Origin: Aedes albopictus | Taxonomy: Eukaryota; Arthropoda; Insecta; Diptera; Culicidae | DNA: 64,000 bases | Direction of reading: 5' to 3' | Assembly: GCF_035046485.1 (NCBI RefSeq) | Contig: NC_085138.1 | Coordinates: 61,868,580-61,932,579, forward strand | Shown: piece by piece, positions 44,471-55,430 of the stretch | Position numbering within the stretch: position 1 is the stretch's first letter | Layout: each line of letters opens with the position of its first letter | Program-made: the position numbers and the translations under genes | The notes under the pieces: generated by a model | Databases searched by the model: none | Told to the model about the DNA's origin: nothing | The model's input: only the letters and a program-made list of their open reading frames with translations

Positions 44471-44880
44471 ATCTACAGTAGGGTGGCTCAAGCTTGTATG
44501 GAAAAACCACAAAAAGTTCGATGGGACCCTTCTTAGTTTGTTCTATATGACGCCACGATGCTCTGGTCAATTTTTCAGCCAGATCCGTTAACAATTGGGC
44601 GGTGCTAAACCCATTTGAAGTTTGCATGGAAGTTTTTATGGGAAAGCATCGGTTTTTGCTTTTTTCTCTTGAGAGGCTCTATATTTTCTTAAAATACGTA
44701 ATAGATTGAATAGAATAACAGCCTAGGATATGCCAAAAAAACTTTGTCGAAGATCACAACGTTATCAGACACTTTTGAAAAAAGCTATAGCTCAGAGTCT
44801 AAGCAGAAAACCCTCTTCGAATGAGTGTAATCAGTCTCGTAAACCTTCGTTTCGTAAAAACCCCAGGAAATTTCTTGAAA
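44471..44880. repeat. Probable dispersed repeat beginning TAGGGTGGCTCAAGC
   Basis: The start GTAGGGTGGCTCAAGCTTGT followed by GGAAAAACCACAAAAAGTTC recalls a dispersed mosquito repeat, but no matching inverted end was found and the right border is unclear. Based on memory of similar sequences, so low confidence. Confidence 0.3.
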
Positions 44881-45470
44881 ATATTGGTCCTAGAAAAGTT
44901 TAGATGGGATTTTTTTTAATTCTTAGAAAAATCCTGGAGGATTTTTTGAACGTATTCCTGGAGCAATCAGTGGACTTTATCTGGAAGAGTTTCTGTGGAA
45001 ATGCCTGCAGAGATCTATCGGCTCTCGCGGGATGTTTTTTTTTTTCTTGAAGCTTTTCCTCTGTTTTTTTTTTTTTTATTTTATTCTGGACTTTCTCCTA
45101 ATTTTTTCCGGAGCTCCATTTGAGAGTTTTGCAAGAGCTACTGTTGATATTTTTCATGAAGCTCTTCCCGTGATTTCATTCAGCACTTTCTCAGCTTCCC
45201 CGTAGTTAACCGCATTTCTTGCAGTGATCCATCTAAGGTTATTTTTATAGATTTTCTAGGAATAATTCCCTAAGCTCTTCTCGAAATCGTCTCAAAATTG
45301 TGGATGCTCATTCTGGGATTTCTTTAAGAGTTGCTCCCGGAGTTACAAGGAGATTTTCTCTGAATGTTAACTGGGATAACGTGCAACGTTCCTTATATGA
45401 AATTTTCGGAAAAGTATCGGAAGGAATCCAAGTGAAATCTTTAGAGAAATTTAGCATAGACCTATGATAG
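44881..45470. repeat. Degenerate TTCCTGGAG-like repeat tract
   Basis: Scattered ATCCTGGAGGATTTTTTG, ATTCCTGGAGCAATC, GCTCTTCCCGTGATTTC and GGAATTTCTT-like words at irregular 12-30-bp spacing, with long T-runs at 45037-45051 and 45065-45078. Decayed relative of the tracts at 32990 and 35786. Confidence 0.5.
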
Positions 45471-46400
45471 AAATCTACTTCGTCATATGCACTAATTTTC
45501 GTCATATTAGACAGAAAATAGCCGATAATTACAGATATTCTAACTTAGCTTTGCGAATAGCTCATCAGATGGAAGCAAAAAGATGTAAACTATCAATAGC
45601 CACCCTCCATAAGCACTGGAAATAGACTGATTACGCCAAATGTCCCGTTTTAATTTCACTCCACTTGCCAGTTACCATTTTTTCTCGTTTTGCCGCTAGT
45701 CGAGTTGTTCTTCATCACCATTCACCATTTTCACTTCGTCGGATTCACTTGTTGAACCAACCTGCAATTCACACTCCAGAAAAGCTCTGTGGCACTTCCA
45801 ATTTGGATTTCACTGCTGCAGAATGCAGCAAAAGCTGTTTAGTTTATCAAATAAATCATTTTTTCTCGTCGGTGAATTGTAAACAACAAGCTGTCTTCAT
45901 CTAGGGATGATGCAAGCAAATGTATGTGTGGATTTTTTGCATACAAAACAACGTAATTCACAACCACAGTGAAAGATTTAATCGTTGCATTGTGATGGCG
46001 TATTATGATCTGGTGGACAAAAATATTGATCGAGATATTTTGGTCGATATTCTAAAACTGCATCCATCTCAAATTAAAAACTTTCTGCTCAGTCCTACTT
46101 TGAACACATGATTTGATTTGGATTGCGAAGATCTTGACCTACACTTCGAATAAACACCTACAGTTAAATCATAATTTGCGACCATCCTATGTACCATAGT
46201 GTCGCGTAGAAAATGTACCGGGAATTAAATTCAAGTTGTGCCGAAATAGACATGGGTAAGACGGAAACAGATTTCGTGGGACAATTATTCAATCCTATAA
46301 CTTTAGCTCTTTTACAATATGTTTGACCATGATGTGAAAGCTAATTTATAAATTAAAATTTGATAACAAATTGCTCGAAAAACAAAAAAAAACCTGAGAA
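45471..46400. other. Unique DNA, unassigned short frames
   Basis: 79-codon (45665-45904) and 63-codon (45920-46111) plus frames are unrecognised. No other feature. Confidence 0.35.
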
Positions 46401-46840
46401 AAGCTGGGAAACCTAGAAAAAAGTTGAGGGAGTAATTTCGGAAGGAAATATTGGAGAAATTCAATGAGAATTTCTGAAAATTTTTAAGAGAAATGCCGGA
46501 AGGAACTACGGGTGAGTGAAATTCCATTAGGAAATCCAAAAGATCTTTGGATAAGTTATGGAAGGCTCTCCAGGAGCAATCCAGCTAGTAGCTCTAGAAA
46601 CATATCGGGATAACTTCTGGAAGAAATCCCGGGAGGGGCTCCGGTAGAGACCCCGTGAAAACCTCCTGCAGAAGTTCTGGGAGAAACTGTGGTGGAAATT
46701 CCAGGAACAACTCTCAGTAGTTCCGAAAGAACACCAAAATCTCGGAAGGAACTATTTATGCGAGCAAATACGGTCTGGCTGGAAACTTGGGAGAACTGGA
46801 GAAAGTCAGAAAAAAATCGGCAAACCTCCAGGAACAAAAC
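46401..46840. repeat. Degenerate GGAGGAATTCC-like repeat tract
   Basis: GAAATCCCGGGAGGGGCTCC, AGTTCTGGGAGAAACTG, AATTCCAGGAACAACTC and similar words recur. A 93-codon minus frame here is a repeat product. Confidence 0.55.
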
Positions 46841-46844
46841 TTAA

Positions 46845-47280
46845 AACGTCCCAACTAGATAATTATATCAAATTTGTATCAAATTGTGTTATGATGTTAT
46901 GAAAAAAATCAGAACTTATTGTGTTATAAACGAGATGCGGGTTGATGTTGAAATAACTAAAACCTTACCAAAAGGATATTGGTCCAAACAAGAAAAAACA
47001 AGAAAACAACTTATAGTGTTATAATCAGGACAAAATTATAACAAAACGTGATATGAATATTAGCCTCAATAAGTTTCTATCATGGTTTGATGCAACTTTT
47101 TAACAATACTATCCGAGTACCGGGGAATCAAAACTTAATTATAATACAATGTGTTATGAAACAACATTTAAATCAAAATGTGAACTTAACACCATATAAC
47201 CCATCCATAACACCAAAGAATAGCCAAGAATTTTGGCATCACCAGCTTTTATCCAAACTTGTTGATATGCTATCGTAATT
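46845..47280. mobile_element. Diverged relative of the CCCGACTAG MITE
   Basis: CCCAACTAGATAATTATATC at about 46851 and the following GTGTTATGATGTTATG and TTGTGTTATAAACGAGATGC words align with the left part of the element at 38650-39103. The right end is not well conserved. Confidence 0.6.
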
Positions 47281-47340
47281 TCCAATTCTCTATTGGTTTT
47301 TTTATCAATATTTTAATAATTCTTACGCATTTACCCTTAA

Positions 47341-47639
47341 TACACAGAAAATAATATTCATGTAAAATTCAGCGAAAAATCATGCACATAAAGGGAATGC
47401 TAGAGTTAGTACATATTTACATGAGATATCATGTAAAATTACGCTACGTTCGTGTAAATTTCCGCCAATAGTCGCGTCACAGGTTGGAGTCCATGATGGT
47501 TTACCCGATGGTTGGCGGAAATTTACACGATGGTACTGTAATTTTACATTATATCTCATGTAAAAGTGCATTAACTCTAGCATTCCCTTTATGTGCATGA
47601 TTTCTCGCTAAATTTTAATAACATATTTTTTTCTGTGTA
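47341..47639. mobile_element. TA-flanked foldback MITE (295 bp) with CACAGAAAA ends
   Basis: CACAGAAAA at 47343 and its complement ending at 47637, flanked by TA (47341-47342, 47638-47639). Near-complete arm pairing: CATGCACATAAAGGGAATGC, CATGAGATA and GTGTAAATTTCCGCCAA each recur inverted. The loop is about 50 bp around 47470-47510. Confidence 0.9.
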
Positions 47640-49494
47640 CCGTTACTTAAATTAAAACTTGAGGATATTCCTGTATTGTTTTTGGAAGGTTTATAAATAT
47701 AACAAAATTTTGGCTAATCTTCGAATTATAAAAGTTCAATATCCTCCCTAGAAAAACTTGGAAAAGTCAGGGAACTTTATGTTGTATCATAAGAAAATAC
47801 TATATATGAACACTTCGCAATAAAAATCGAATTTCCGGGGTTGATTACTTTTCTCTCTCTTCTCAGAATGTGATTCAATTTCCATAGAAGATTTGTTGAT
47901 ATGTATTCTACTTTATTATAGCATTTCGAGAGGAATTCCCCTTCGCCAGAACAAATTAAAATCCAAAATGTTGACAGTGGCATCGTAGGTGTCGTTATGC
48001 ACTGCTGAACTTAATACTGGTCGGGTAATACTTTAATACTTGATAGACAAATCATCTATCAACCCTCTCGCCCAGTATCTTCATACTTCATTACAGAACT
48101 TCTGATTCCTCTCGATGTTCTCTAGGATCCCTATCTACGACCAACTGGGACGGCCATGTCATCGCCAACCATGAATGGTGATGATGATGAACCATCATCA
48201 TCATTCACAGCAGCCAAAGTACATACGAAGTACGGACCACGAAATGCAAAGTTTTCTTACTCTGCTCCTGTTCGCTTCATCGACTTTTCAGATACCACTT
48301 TGAGTTGATACTGAACGAAGGTGATGATGTCGTGGTGTACCGTGATCGAATACTAATGAAGAGAAAGAGACGAAGAAATATCCTTTTTCGTGATGGGATA
48401 ACTTTGAGTCACGATTCAGTCCAGTGTGACCTACATTTTGGAATAGTTTGACGTTCGGTTAGAGAGGTCAAGATGGTGATAAATTTAAAGTCTTTCCATT
48501 GGTTGATACTAGGATTTAGATTGGGTTTAAATTAGATTTGATTTCCGAACGTGTTAACCCTTCTATAAACAAATCCCAACAAATCCGAATCGTTACAGTA
48601 AACATCTCACTTTCTGAATACCGATTCATGCTCTGTTTCGTTCTGATCAACCTCTTCCTGACAAACTGCTCACTAGCGAGCATCCCCCAGCCAAGAACCT
48701 AAACAGAGTTCGTTGGAAACAGCCAGCAGCTCTCTGGTGGTGGCGGCGGTTGACATGGCGCTTGCTGCTGTTTCGGGGCTGTTTCTTGGCACGGAATCGC
48801 ATTTGCTTCGTCGCAGTCTGTCTGGTTGCCAACGCCGCCCTACCGCACACATCACCACCAGCACCTCCTACCACCACCACTAGCAAAGGCAACGGCGCGG
48901 TGGCAAGGAAGCATAAAATATGCGCATTCTGTAGTAGTTCTCATATTCTCCGCCGTTGAAGTGGAAAAGCTTGCGGCCCCGAAGGTTAAGGGGGGAACAA
49001 GACGTGTCGACGACGCGGCTTGCTTGCTAGACTGGCAGGCGTCTTCTCATATTCTCGTGTCACGCGGCGTGTTCGTTGTCTGTTTCTTCGCCTGCAGATT
49101 TCCCGGCAAAACCAAATAATCTGCAGAAACAGGTTCTGATCCCGACGCTGTGGTGGCTGCTGACTGCTGGTTGCTAGTCGCCGAGTCGAACGCGGTTTTG
49201 CTATATGAAGCTGCCAGCTATAGGCGCTTTTGGTACATGTAAAACGGACGAGCCCTCCGGCTTGGAACGCGATGCGAGCTTTTGGAAATTTTCGTAACTC
49301 CTCACCATCCCACCAGCAATGAACTAGCGTGTGAATGGTAGTGGCGTGAATGTCTAAATCTTTTTCTTCAGTTTTGGACAGTTGACACTGAAACTCCTTT
49401 TTTCGAACAGAAGCAGAAGTTCTTAAATCTACTGAACTGAATCTGTAGGGAATATAATTTAATGCAGATTACATCCTTACAAACCCTTACTTAC
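47640..49494. other. Unique DNA, GC-balanced island at 48600-49250, no gene recognised
   Basis: Several contradictory frames (60-97 codons) occupy 48647-49119 on both strands. The area has CACCACCAGCACCTCC-type runs and could be a promoter, 5'UTR or exon. A small hairpin TGAATGGTGATGATGATG / CATCATCATCATTCA lies at 48172-48207. Nothing is assignable to a family. Confidence 0.35.
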
Positions 49495-49502
49495 CTTACC
49501 GG

Positions 49503-50200
49503 TCAGAATAAGGCCTGAGTGGCCTCTGCTGTACATAGAAGTCGTCTCCATTCTACGCGGTCCATGGATGTGTATCTCCAGTTCCGCACTCTGCAAAGGG
49601 TCCATAAATCATCCTCCACTTGATCGACCCACCTAGTTCGCTGCCACCACGTCTTCTTGTACCGGTCTAATGACTCTCCAGAACAATTTTAGTCGTTTTG
49701 CTATCCGACATCCTGATGACGTGACCCACCCACCGTAGCCTGCCGATTTTCGCGGTATGGACGATGGTTGGTTCTCTCAGCAGCTGATGCAGCTCGTGGT
49801 TTATTCGCCTTCTCCAAGTCCCGTCTTCTATCTGCACTTCGCAACACCTTCCGTTCGAAAACTCCAAGGGCGTATTGGTCCTCTGCACGTAGAGTCCATG
49901 GTTCGTGCCATAGAGGACTACCGGTCTAATCAGCGTTTTTTAGATGGTTAACTTCGTGTTACGGCGAACTTTATTCGATCGTAGAGTTCTGCGGAGTCCA
50001 AAGTAAGCAAGATTTCCTGCCACAATGCGCCTCTGAATTTCTCTGCTGGTGTCGTTGTCGGCGGTCACCAGTGAGCCCAAGTACACGAATTCTTCAACCA
50101 CCTCGATTTCATCACCGCCGATAGAAATTCGGGGTGGTGGGCGCGGTGATTCCTCCTTGGGGCCCTTTGCCATCATGTACTTTGTCTTCGACACATTAAT
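49503..50200 (-). pseudogene. Non-LTR retrotransposon (LINE) reverse transcriptase C-terminal remnant
   Basis: Read on the minus strand, the fragment preserves the end of a LINE RT polyprotein: KTKYMM, then EFVYLGSLVTADNDTS, an IQRRI segment, LIRPVVLYGT, ALGVFERKVLR (in another frame), WRRRINHELHQLL, IGRLRWVGHVIRM, RWVDQVEDDLW and DRVEWRRLLCTAEATQALF, ending at a TGA (49503-49505). It is broken: an in-frame TAA lies at 49940-49942, the sequence changes frame around ALGVFERKVLR, another stop occurs after VLESH at 49667-49669, and a further shift precedes RTRWVDQ. The catalytic palm motif and endonuclease are missing, so it is 5'-truncated, typical of LINE insertions. The clade is uncertain (RTE/L1/Loa-like by general appearance). 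Confidence 0.85.
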
Positions 50201-50400
50201 GACTAATGGGATGAATGACCTTCCTAAAAGTTAAAATCCCCAAAAAAAAATGACTTATCCACTTCTTGTGATTTGAATTGGAAAACATTTTTCGCGTATA
50301 TAAAGCAATGAATAAACTATAAAAAATGACAAACGACACACTTAGCCATAAGAAAACCCATTAAGAATTTGAAAAATTGGAAATTTCTTCATTTTTTTTC
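50201..50400. other. AT-rich DNA, nothing recognised
   Basis: No open frame or repeat of note. Confidence 0.4.
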
Positions 50401-50760
50401 TTGAAAATTTTTCCATAAATTTTAGCAAAATTCTTGTAGGGATTCTTACAAAAAATCGTTCATAGATTACATCAGAAATTTCTTTAGACATTCATTCACA
50501 AATTTCTCCAGAGATTCCTTTAAGCGATGTCTTTAGATACTATTTCAGAGTTCTTTAGAAAATGTTTCAAAAATTTGTACTGAGGTTACTGGCTTTTACC
50601 AGAAATTCCCACAGCAACTACAAATTTCTCCATTACTTCCACTAGGGATTCCTCCAGAAGTTTCACAAAGAGTTGTGAAAGAAAGTTTTGTATGAGTTTC
50701 TGCAGACATTCCTCCAGATATTTCTTTAGAAAATCCTTCAGAGATTTACTTTAATCTTTT
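50401..50760. repeat. Degenerate TTCCTCCAGAAATTTCT-like repeat tract
   Basis: ATTTCTCCAGAGATTCC, ATTCCTCCAGAAGTTTC and ATTCCTCCAGATATTTC recur at irregular 12-30-bp spacing. Same style as the other degenerate tracts. Confidence 0.6.
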
Positions 50761-50810
50761 GGGACTTTAAAATACAAAAAAAAAATAATAAAAAAGACCC
50801 GGACACCATC

Positions 50811-51171
50811 TTAAGGCGAAACTGGAAGCATTTCCTCACGTTTTGGTTTTTGATTTTTTATTAAATAACGAAGTAATATTTTCAAAATCGGGTTTCGTGC
50901 ACATGTAGAGGATGGATCAAGGTATCTTCTGATTTTTTTTTCGTAATGGAAAATAAACATTCGTTTTTGCAAAAACCATTTTTGAACGAAATTTCAAAAA
51001 AAAAATGGTTTTTGAAAGAAGGGAAAACTTTTTCAACACGAAAAAAATCAGAAGATACACTGATCCATACTCTACATGTGTAAGAAATCCGTTTTTGAAA
51101 GTATTGCTTCGTTATTTAAAAAAAAATCAAAAACTGAAAAAAATGAGGAAATGCTTCCAGTTTCGCCTTAA
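50811..51171. mobile_element. TTAA-flanked foldback MITE (353 bp)
   Basis: GGCGAAACTGGAAGCATTTC at 50815 and its complement ending at 51167, flanked by TTAA (50811-50814, 51168-51171). Arms of about 170 bp pair through CTTCTGATTTTTTT-type blocks almost to the centre near 50995. TTAA duplication suggests piggyBac-type mobilisation. Confidence 0.9.
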
Positions 51172-51199
51172 GCCAGAGGCTGTACAGACTGAATGAAAC

Positions 51200-51362
51200 T
51201 TAACACTTGACAAGGGACACACGAAGCATGCACCAGTGGATACGGAGAAGATACTATTCTCACGAAAAGTTTCATCGCCCGGAGCGGGAATCGAACCCTC
51301 ATCCCAAAGTATGATGCGATTAGAAGCTTGATGACCCTAACCGCACGGCTACGAGGCTCTAC
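51200..51362 (-). mobile_element. tRNA-derived SINE, minus strand
   Basis: On the minus strand AGCCTCGTAGCCGTGCGGTT (A box) precedes GAGGGTTCGATTCCCGCTCC (B box, about 51285-51300), then GATGAAACTTTTCGTGAGAA. The head resembles a tRNA-Ser-type SINE known in Aedes; the family is from memory. The tail and duplication are not defined. Confidence 0.7.
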
Positions 51363-51945
51363 GTTTCCAGGTTTGTTTCCGAAAAATCCTTCGGAAATTC
51401 CTTTAAGCATTCTCTCAAACGATCTTCCAAGGATTTATTCCAAAACTTTCTCCGGGGTTTGGTTTAGCAGTTGTTGTAGGATTTTTTTTTCGGAAATCTT
51501 AATTTGTGGCCGAAAATCTTCTTGCGATGTCTTTAGTAATTCCTCCAGGAACTCTTAAAATAGTGAGACCCATTCGGGAATTTTCTATAAAACCTAACTT
51601 AGGGGTACCTTCACAAATTTTTCGAAGGATTGTTTCAGAAAATTGCCCATTGCTTTAATTATAAATTCGACTAATAATTTCTTCAGAAATATCTCCAGAT
51701 TTTCTTCGCAAATTTCTGCAAGGATTGCTTTAACAAAAGATCTATAGATTCTGCAAGAAATCCATCTATGGAGTCATTCAAAATTTTTTTTCAGATTTTT
51801 AAAAAATACTTTTGGAAATATCTTTAGAGACTCCTCCAATATTCCTAGAATTACTTCAGAAATTTCAGCAGGGATTTCTCCAAAAGTTGTTCCATAGATT
51901 CTTTCAGAAAATGCTCAGTAGAGATTTCTCCAGGAATTCAGTCAT
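51363..51945. repeat. Degenerate TTCCTCCAGGAATTC-like repeat tract
   Basis: AATTCCTCCAGGAACTC, ATATCTCCAGATTTTC, GACTCCTCCAATATTCC, GATTTCTCCAGGAATTC. Decayed repeat, no gene. Confidence 0.6.
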
Positions 51946-53076
51946 GACTTACTAGTTCCCATTTTACCATGACAGCATTGGAAATAATTTATCACACATC
52001 TTGCCAATAATCTGCCGAAGCATTGTAATGACCTTTTTATGGAATTTTGGAATTTAATCCCCTGGGCGCCAAGATAGGAAAAGGCATCTACCAAAAATAT
52101 CAGAAATAGGTATATTACAATTACAATAAAGAGAAGTTTGTTAACCTTCATCCAGCCAACGTACTTTTTTCACTTTCGGAAAAGCACAAAAATGGTCTTA
52201 ACTTTTTTGTTTTTTGCATGATGATGACTTTTTGGATTTTGGTGAAATTTTCACAACTTCCCGGAAATCTCTTCTAGTTTAGCATTTGTAACAGTTCAAG
52301 AACTCAACCGAGGTTTTTTGTAAACTTTCGGTGGCTTTAGCGCCACTCTCGCACGTGAGAGACCACCAGTATGTTAATTTGCCCGACTTTTCTGAGACAA
52401 GTCCTCAGGGGTTATTCGAACGGCTGTTTTGACTCACACAAAAAAAAAACAAAATGGCCGAACTAGACACTTTCTCGACCGCTGGAAAACGCCAAACTCT
52501 CGCTATAAGATCATCAATCCTTTTACCCAAATTACCCAAACCTTTGTCGACTTAAACTCGCTCAAACACAATCACAATCTCGAATGAAAAGTATAAGTCC
52601 GACGGCTCAATTAGCCCAAACGAAAACGGAAACGGAAACGTAAGAAAAAGGGAAAATTTTCAGTGCCAAAAACGGGGATCAAACTAAGTCTCGGAACTTC
52701 AACTTTACAATTACTTTTATTGAACCTTTATCATTCGGGTTGGACTATTTTGATGGTAGCGGGAAATGGGAAAAAAATTATTCATGGCCATGAAAAAACT
52801 ACCACATACCTGCGCAGGATTTTGGATGTCGTTGACTCGAAGCGGCGTGTTCTACGATGCGATGTTCGAGTTCGACTCGATGAGCTTCCGGCGGGGTGCC
52901 GGCGATGAAGTCTTGATCGAACTTGAAGAATTGCTAGCGGTCTATTAGCAGCGTTCCTCGCTCGATGGCGGCGAGGAGCGGACCTGAGCTCGTGCTAAGA
53001 TGGCCGATATAAAGTTGCGGTGGGAAGTGGCGGCTGGACGAAGGCCTTCCTATTTTCTTTAGGGAGAGCTTTCCGC
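51946..53076. other. Unique DNA up to the gap, no gene recognised
   Basis: Contains a GGAAAC run at about 52625-52640. 52800-53076 is GC-richer with an 81-codon plus frame (52663-52908) of unknown family. A minus-strand donor-like GCGCAGGTATGTGG lies at about 52803-52816. Possibly the edge of a gene or retroelement lost in the gap. Confidence 0.3.
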
Positions 53077-53576
53077 NNNNNNNNNNNNNNNNNNNNNNNN
53101 NNNNNNNNNNNNNNNNNNNNNNNNNNNNNNNNNNNNNNNNNNNNNNNNNNNNNNNNNNNNNNNNNNNNNNNNNNNNNNNNNNNNNNNNNNNNNNNNNNNN
53201 NNNNNNNNNNNNNNNNNNNNNNNNNNNNNNNNNNNNNNNNNNNNNNNNNNNNNNNNNNNNNNNNNNNNNNNNNNNNNNNNNNNNNNNNNNNNNNNNNNNN
53301 NNNNNNNNNNNNNNNNNNNNNNNNNNNNNNNNNNNNNNNNNNNNNNNNNNNNNNNNNNNNNNNNNNNNNNNNNNNNNNNNNNNNNNNNNNNNNNNNNNNN
53401 NNNNNNNNNNNNNNNNNNNNNNNNNNNNNNNNNNNNNNNNNNNNNNNNNNNNNNNNNNNNNNNNNNNNNNNNNNNNNNNNNNNNNNNNNNNNNNNNNNNN
53501 NNNNNNNNNNNNNNNNNNNNNNNNNNNNNNNNNNNNNNNNNNNNNNNNNNNNNNNNNNNNNNNNNNNNNNNNNNNN
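53077..53576. other. Assembly gap (500 N) abutting satellite S3
   Basis: Exactly 500 N. The satellite begins at the first base after it, so the gap most likely hides more of the array and S3 is longer than shown. Confidence 1.
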
Positions 53577-55430
53577 CCTCCCGGAATTCTTGTAGAATTC
53601 CTCCCGGAATTATTGTAGAATTCGTCCCGGAATTCTTGCAGAACTCCTCCCGGAATTCTTGTACAATTCCTCCCGGAATTCTTGTATAATTCCTCCCGGA
53701 ATTCTTGTAGAATTCCTCCCGGAATTCTTGTAGAATTCCTCCCGGAATTCTTGTAGAATTCCTCCCGGAATTCTTATAGAATTCCTCCCGGAATTCTTGT
53801 AAAATTCCTCCCGGAATTCTTGTAGAATTCCTCCCGGAATTCTTGTAGAATTCCTCCCGGAATTCTGGTAGAATTCCTCCCGGAATTCTGGTAGAATTCC
53901 TCCCGGAATTCTGGTAGAATTCCTCCCGGAATTCTGGTAGAATTCCTCCCGGAATTCTGGTAGAATTCCTCCTGGAATTCTGGTAGAATTCCTCCCGGAA
54001 TTCTGGTAGAATTCCTCCTGGAATTCTGGTAGAATTCCTCCCGGAATTCTTGTAGAATTCCTCCCGGAATTCTTGTAGAATTCCTCCCGGAATTCTTGTA
54101 GAATTCCTCCCGGAATTCTTGTAGAATTCCTCCCGGAATTCTTGTAGAATTCCTCCCGGAATTCTTGTAGAATTCCTCCCGGAATTCTTGTAGAATTCCT
54201 CCCGGAATTCTTGTAGAATTCCTCCCGGAATTCTTGTAGAATTCCTCCCGGAATTCTTGTAGAATTCCTCCCGGAATTCTTGTAGAATTCCTCCCAGAAT
54301 TCTTGTAGAATTCCTCCCGGAATTCTTGTAGAATTCCTCCCGGAATTCTTGTAGAATTCCTCCCGGAATTCTTGTAGAATTCCTCCCGGAATTCTTGTAG
54401 AATTCCTCCCGGAATTCTTGTAGAATTCCTCCCGGAATTCTTGTAGAATTCCTCCCGGAATTCTTGTAGAATTCCTCCCGGAATTCTTGTAGAATTCCTC
54501 CCGGAATTCTTGTAGAATTCCTCCCGGAATTCTTGTAGAATTCCTCCCGGAATTCTTGTAGAATTCCTCCCGGAATTCTTGTAGAATTCCTCCCGGAATT
54601 CTTGTAGAATTCCTCCCGGAATTCTTGTAGAATTCCTCCCGGAATTCTTGTAGAATTCCTCCCGGAATTCTTGTAGAATTCCTCCCGGAATTCTTGTAGA
54701 ATTCCTCCCGGAATTCTTGTAGAATTCCTCCCGGAATTCTTGTAGAATTCCTCCCGGAATTCTTGTAGAATTCCTCCCGGAATTCTTGTAGAATTCCTCC
54801 CGGAATTCTTGTAGAATTCCTTCCGGAATTCTTGTAGAATTCCTTCCGGAATTCTTGTAGAAATCCTCCCGGAATTCTTGTAGAATTCCTCCCGGAATTC
54901 TTGTAGAATTCCTCCCGGAATTCTTGTAGAATTCCTCCCGGAATTCTTGTAGAATTCCTCCCGGAATTCTTGTAGAATTCCTCCCGGAATTCTTGTAGAA
55001 TTCCTCCCGGAATTCTTGTAGAATTCCTCCCGGAATTCTTGGAGAATTCCTCCCGGAATTCTTGTAGAATTCCTCCCGGAATTCTTGGAGAATTCCTCCC
55101 GGAATTCTTGTAGAATTCCTCCCGGAATTCTTGTAGAATTCCTCCCGGAATTCTTGTAGAATTCCTCCCGGAATTCTTGTAGAATTCCTCCCGGAATTCT
55201 TGTAGAATTCCTCCCGGAATTCTTGTAGAATTCCTCCCGGAATTCTTGTAGAATTCCTCCCGGAATTCTTGTAGAATTCCTCCCGGAATTCTTGTAGAAT
55301 TCCTCCCGGAATTCTTGTAGAATTCCTCCCGGAATTCTTGTAGAATTCCTCCCGGAATTCTTGTAGAATTCCTCCCAGAATTCTTGTAGAATTCCTCCCG
55401 GAATTCTTGTAGAAATCCTCCTGGAATTCT
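53577..55430 (+). repeat. 23-bp satellite S3, TTGTA block
   Basis: The monomer is GAATTC, CTCCCG, GAATTC, TTGTA, about 80 copies. CTGGTAG variants cluster at about 53865-54045. The TAG in TTGTAG stops plus-strand frames, so only the minus strand shows a long artefactual frame. Confidence 0.95.

Noticed and set aside
49503..50200. Intact LINE
   Set aside because: In-frame stops at 49940-49942 and 49667-49669, several frame changes, and no endonuclease or RT catalytic core.
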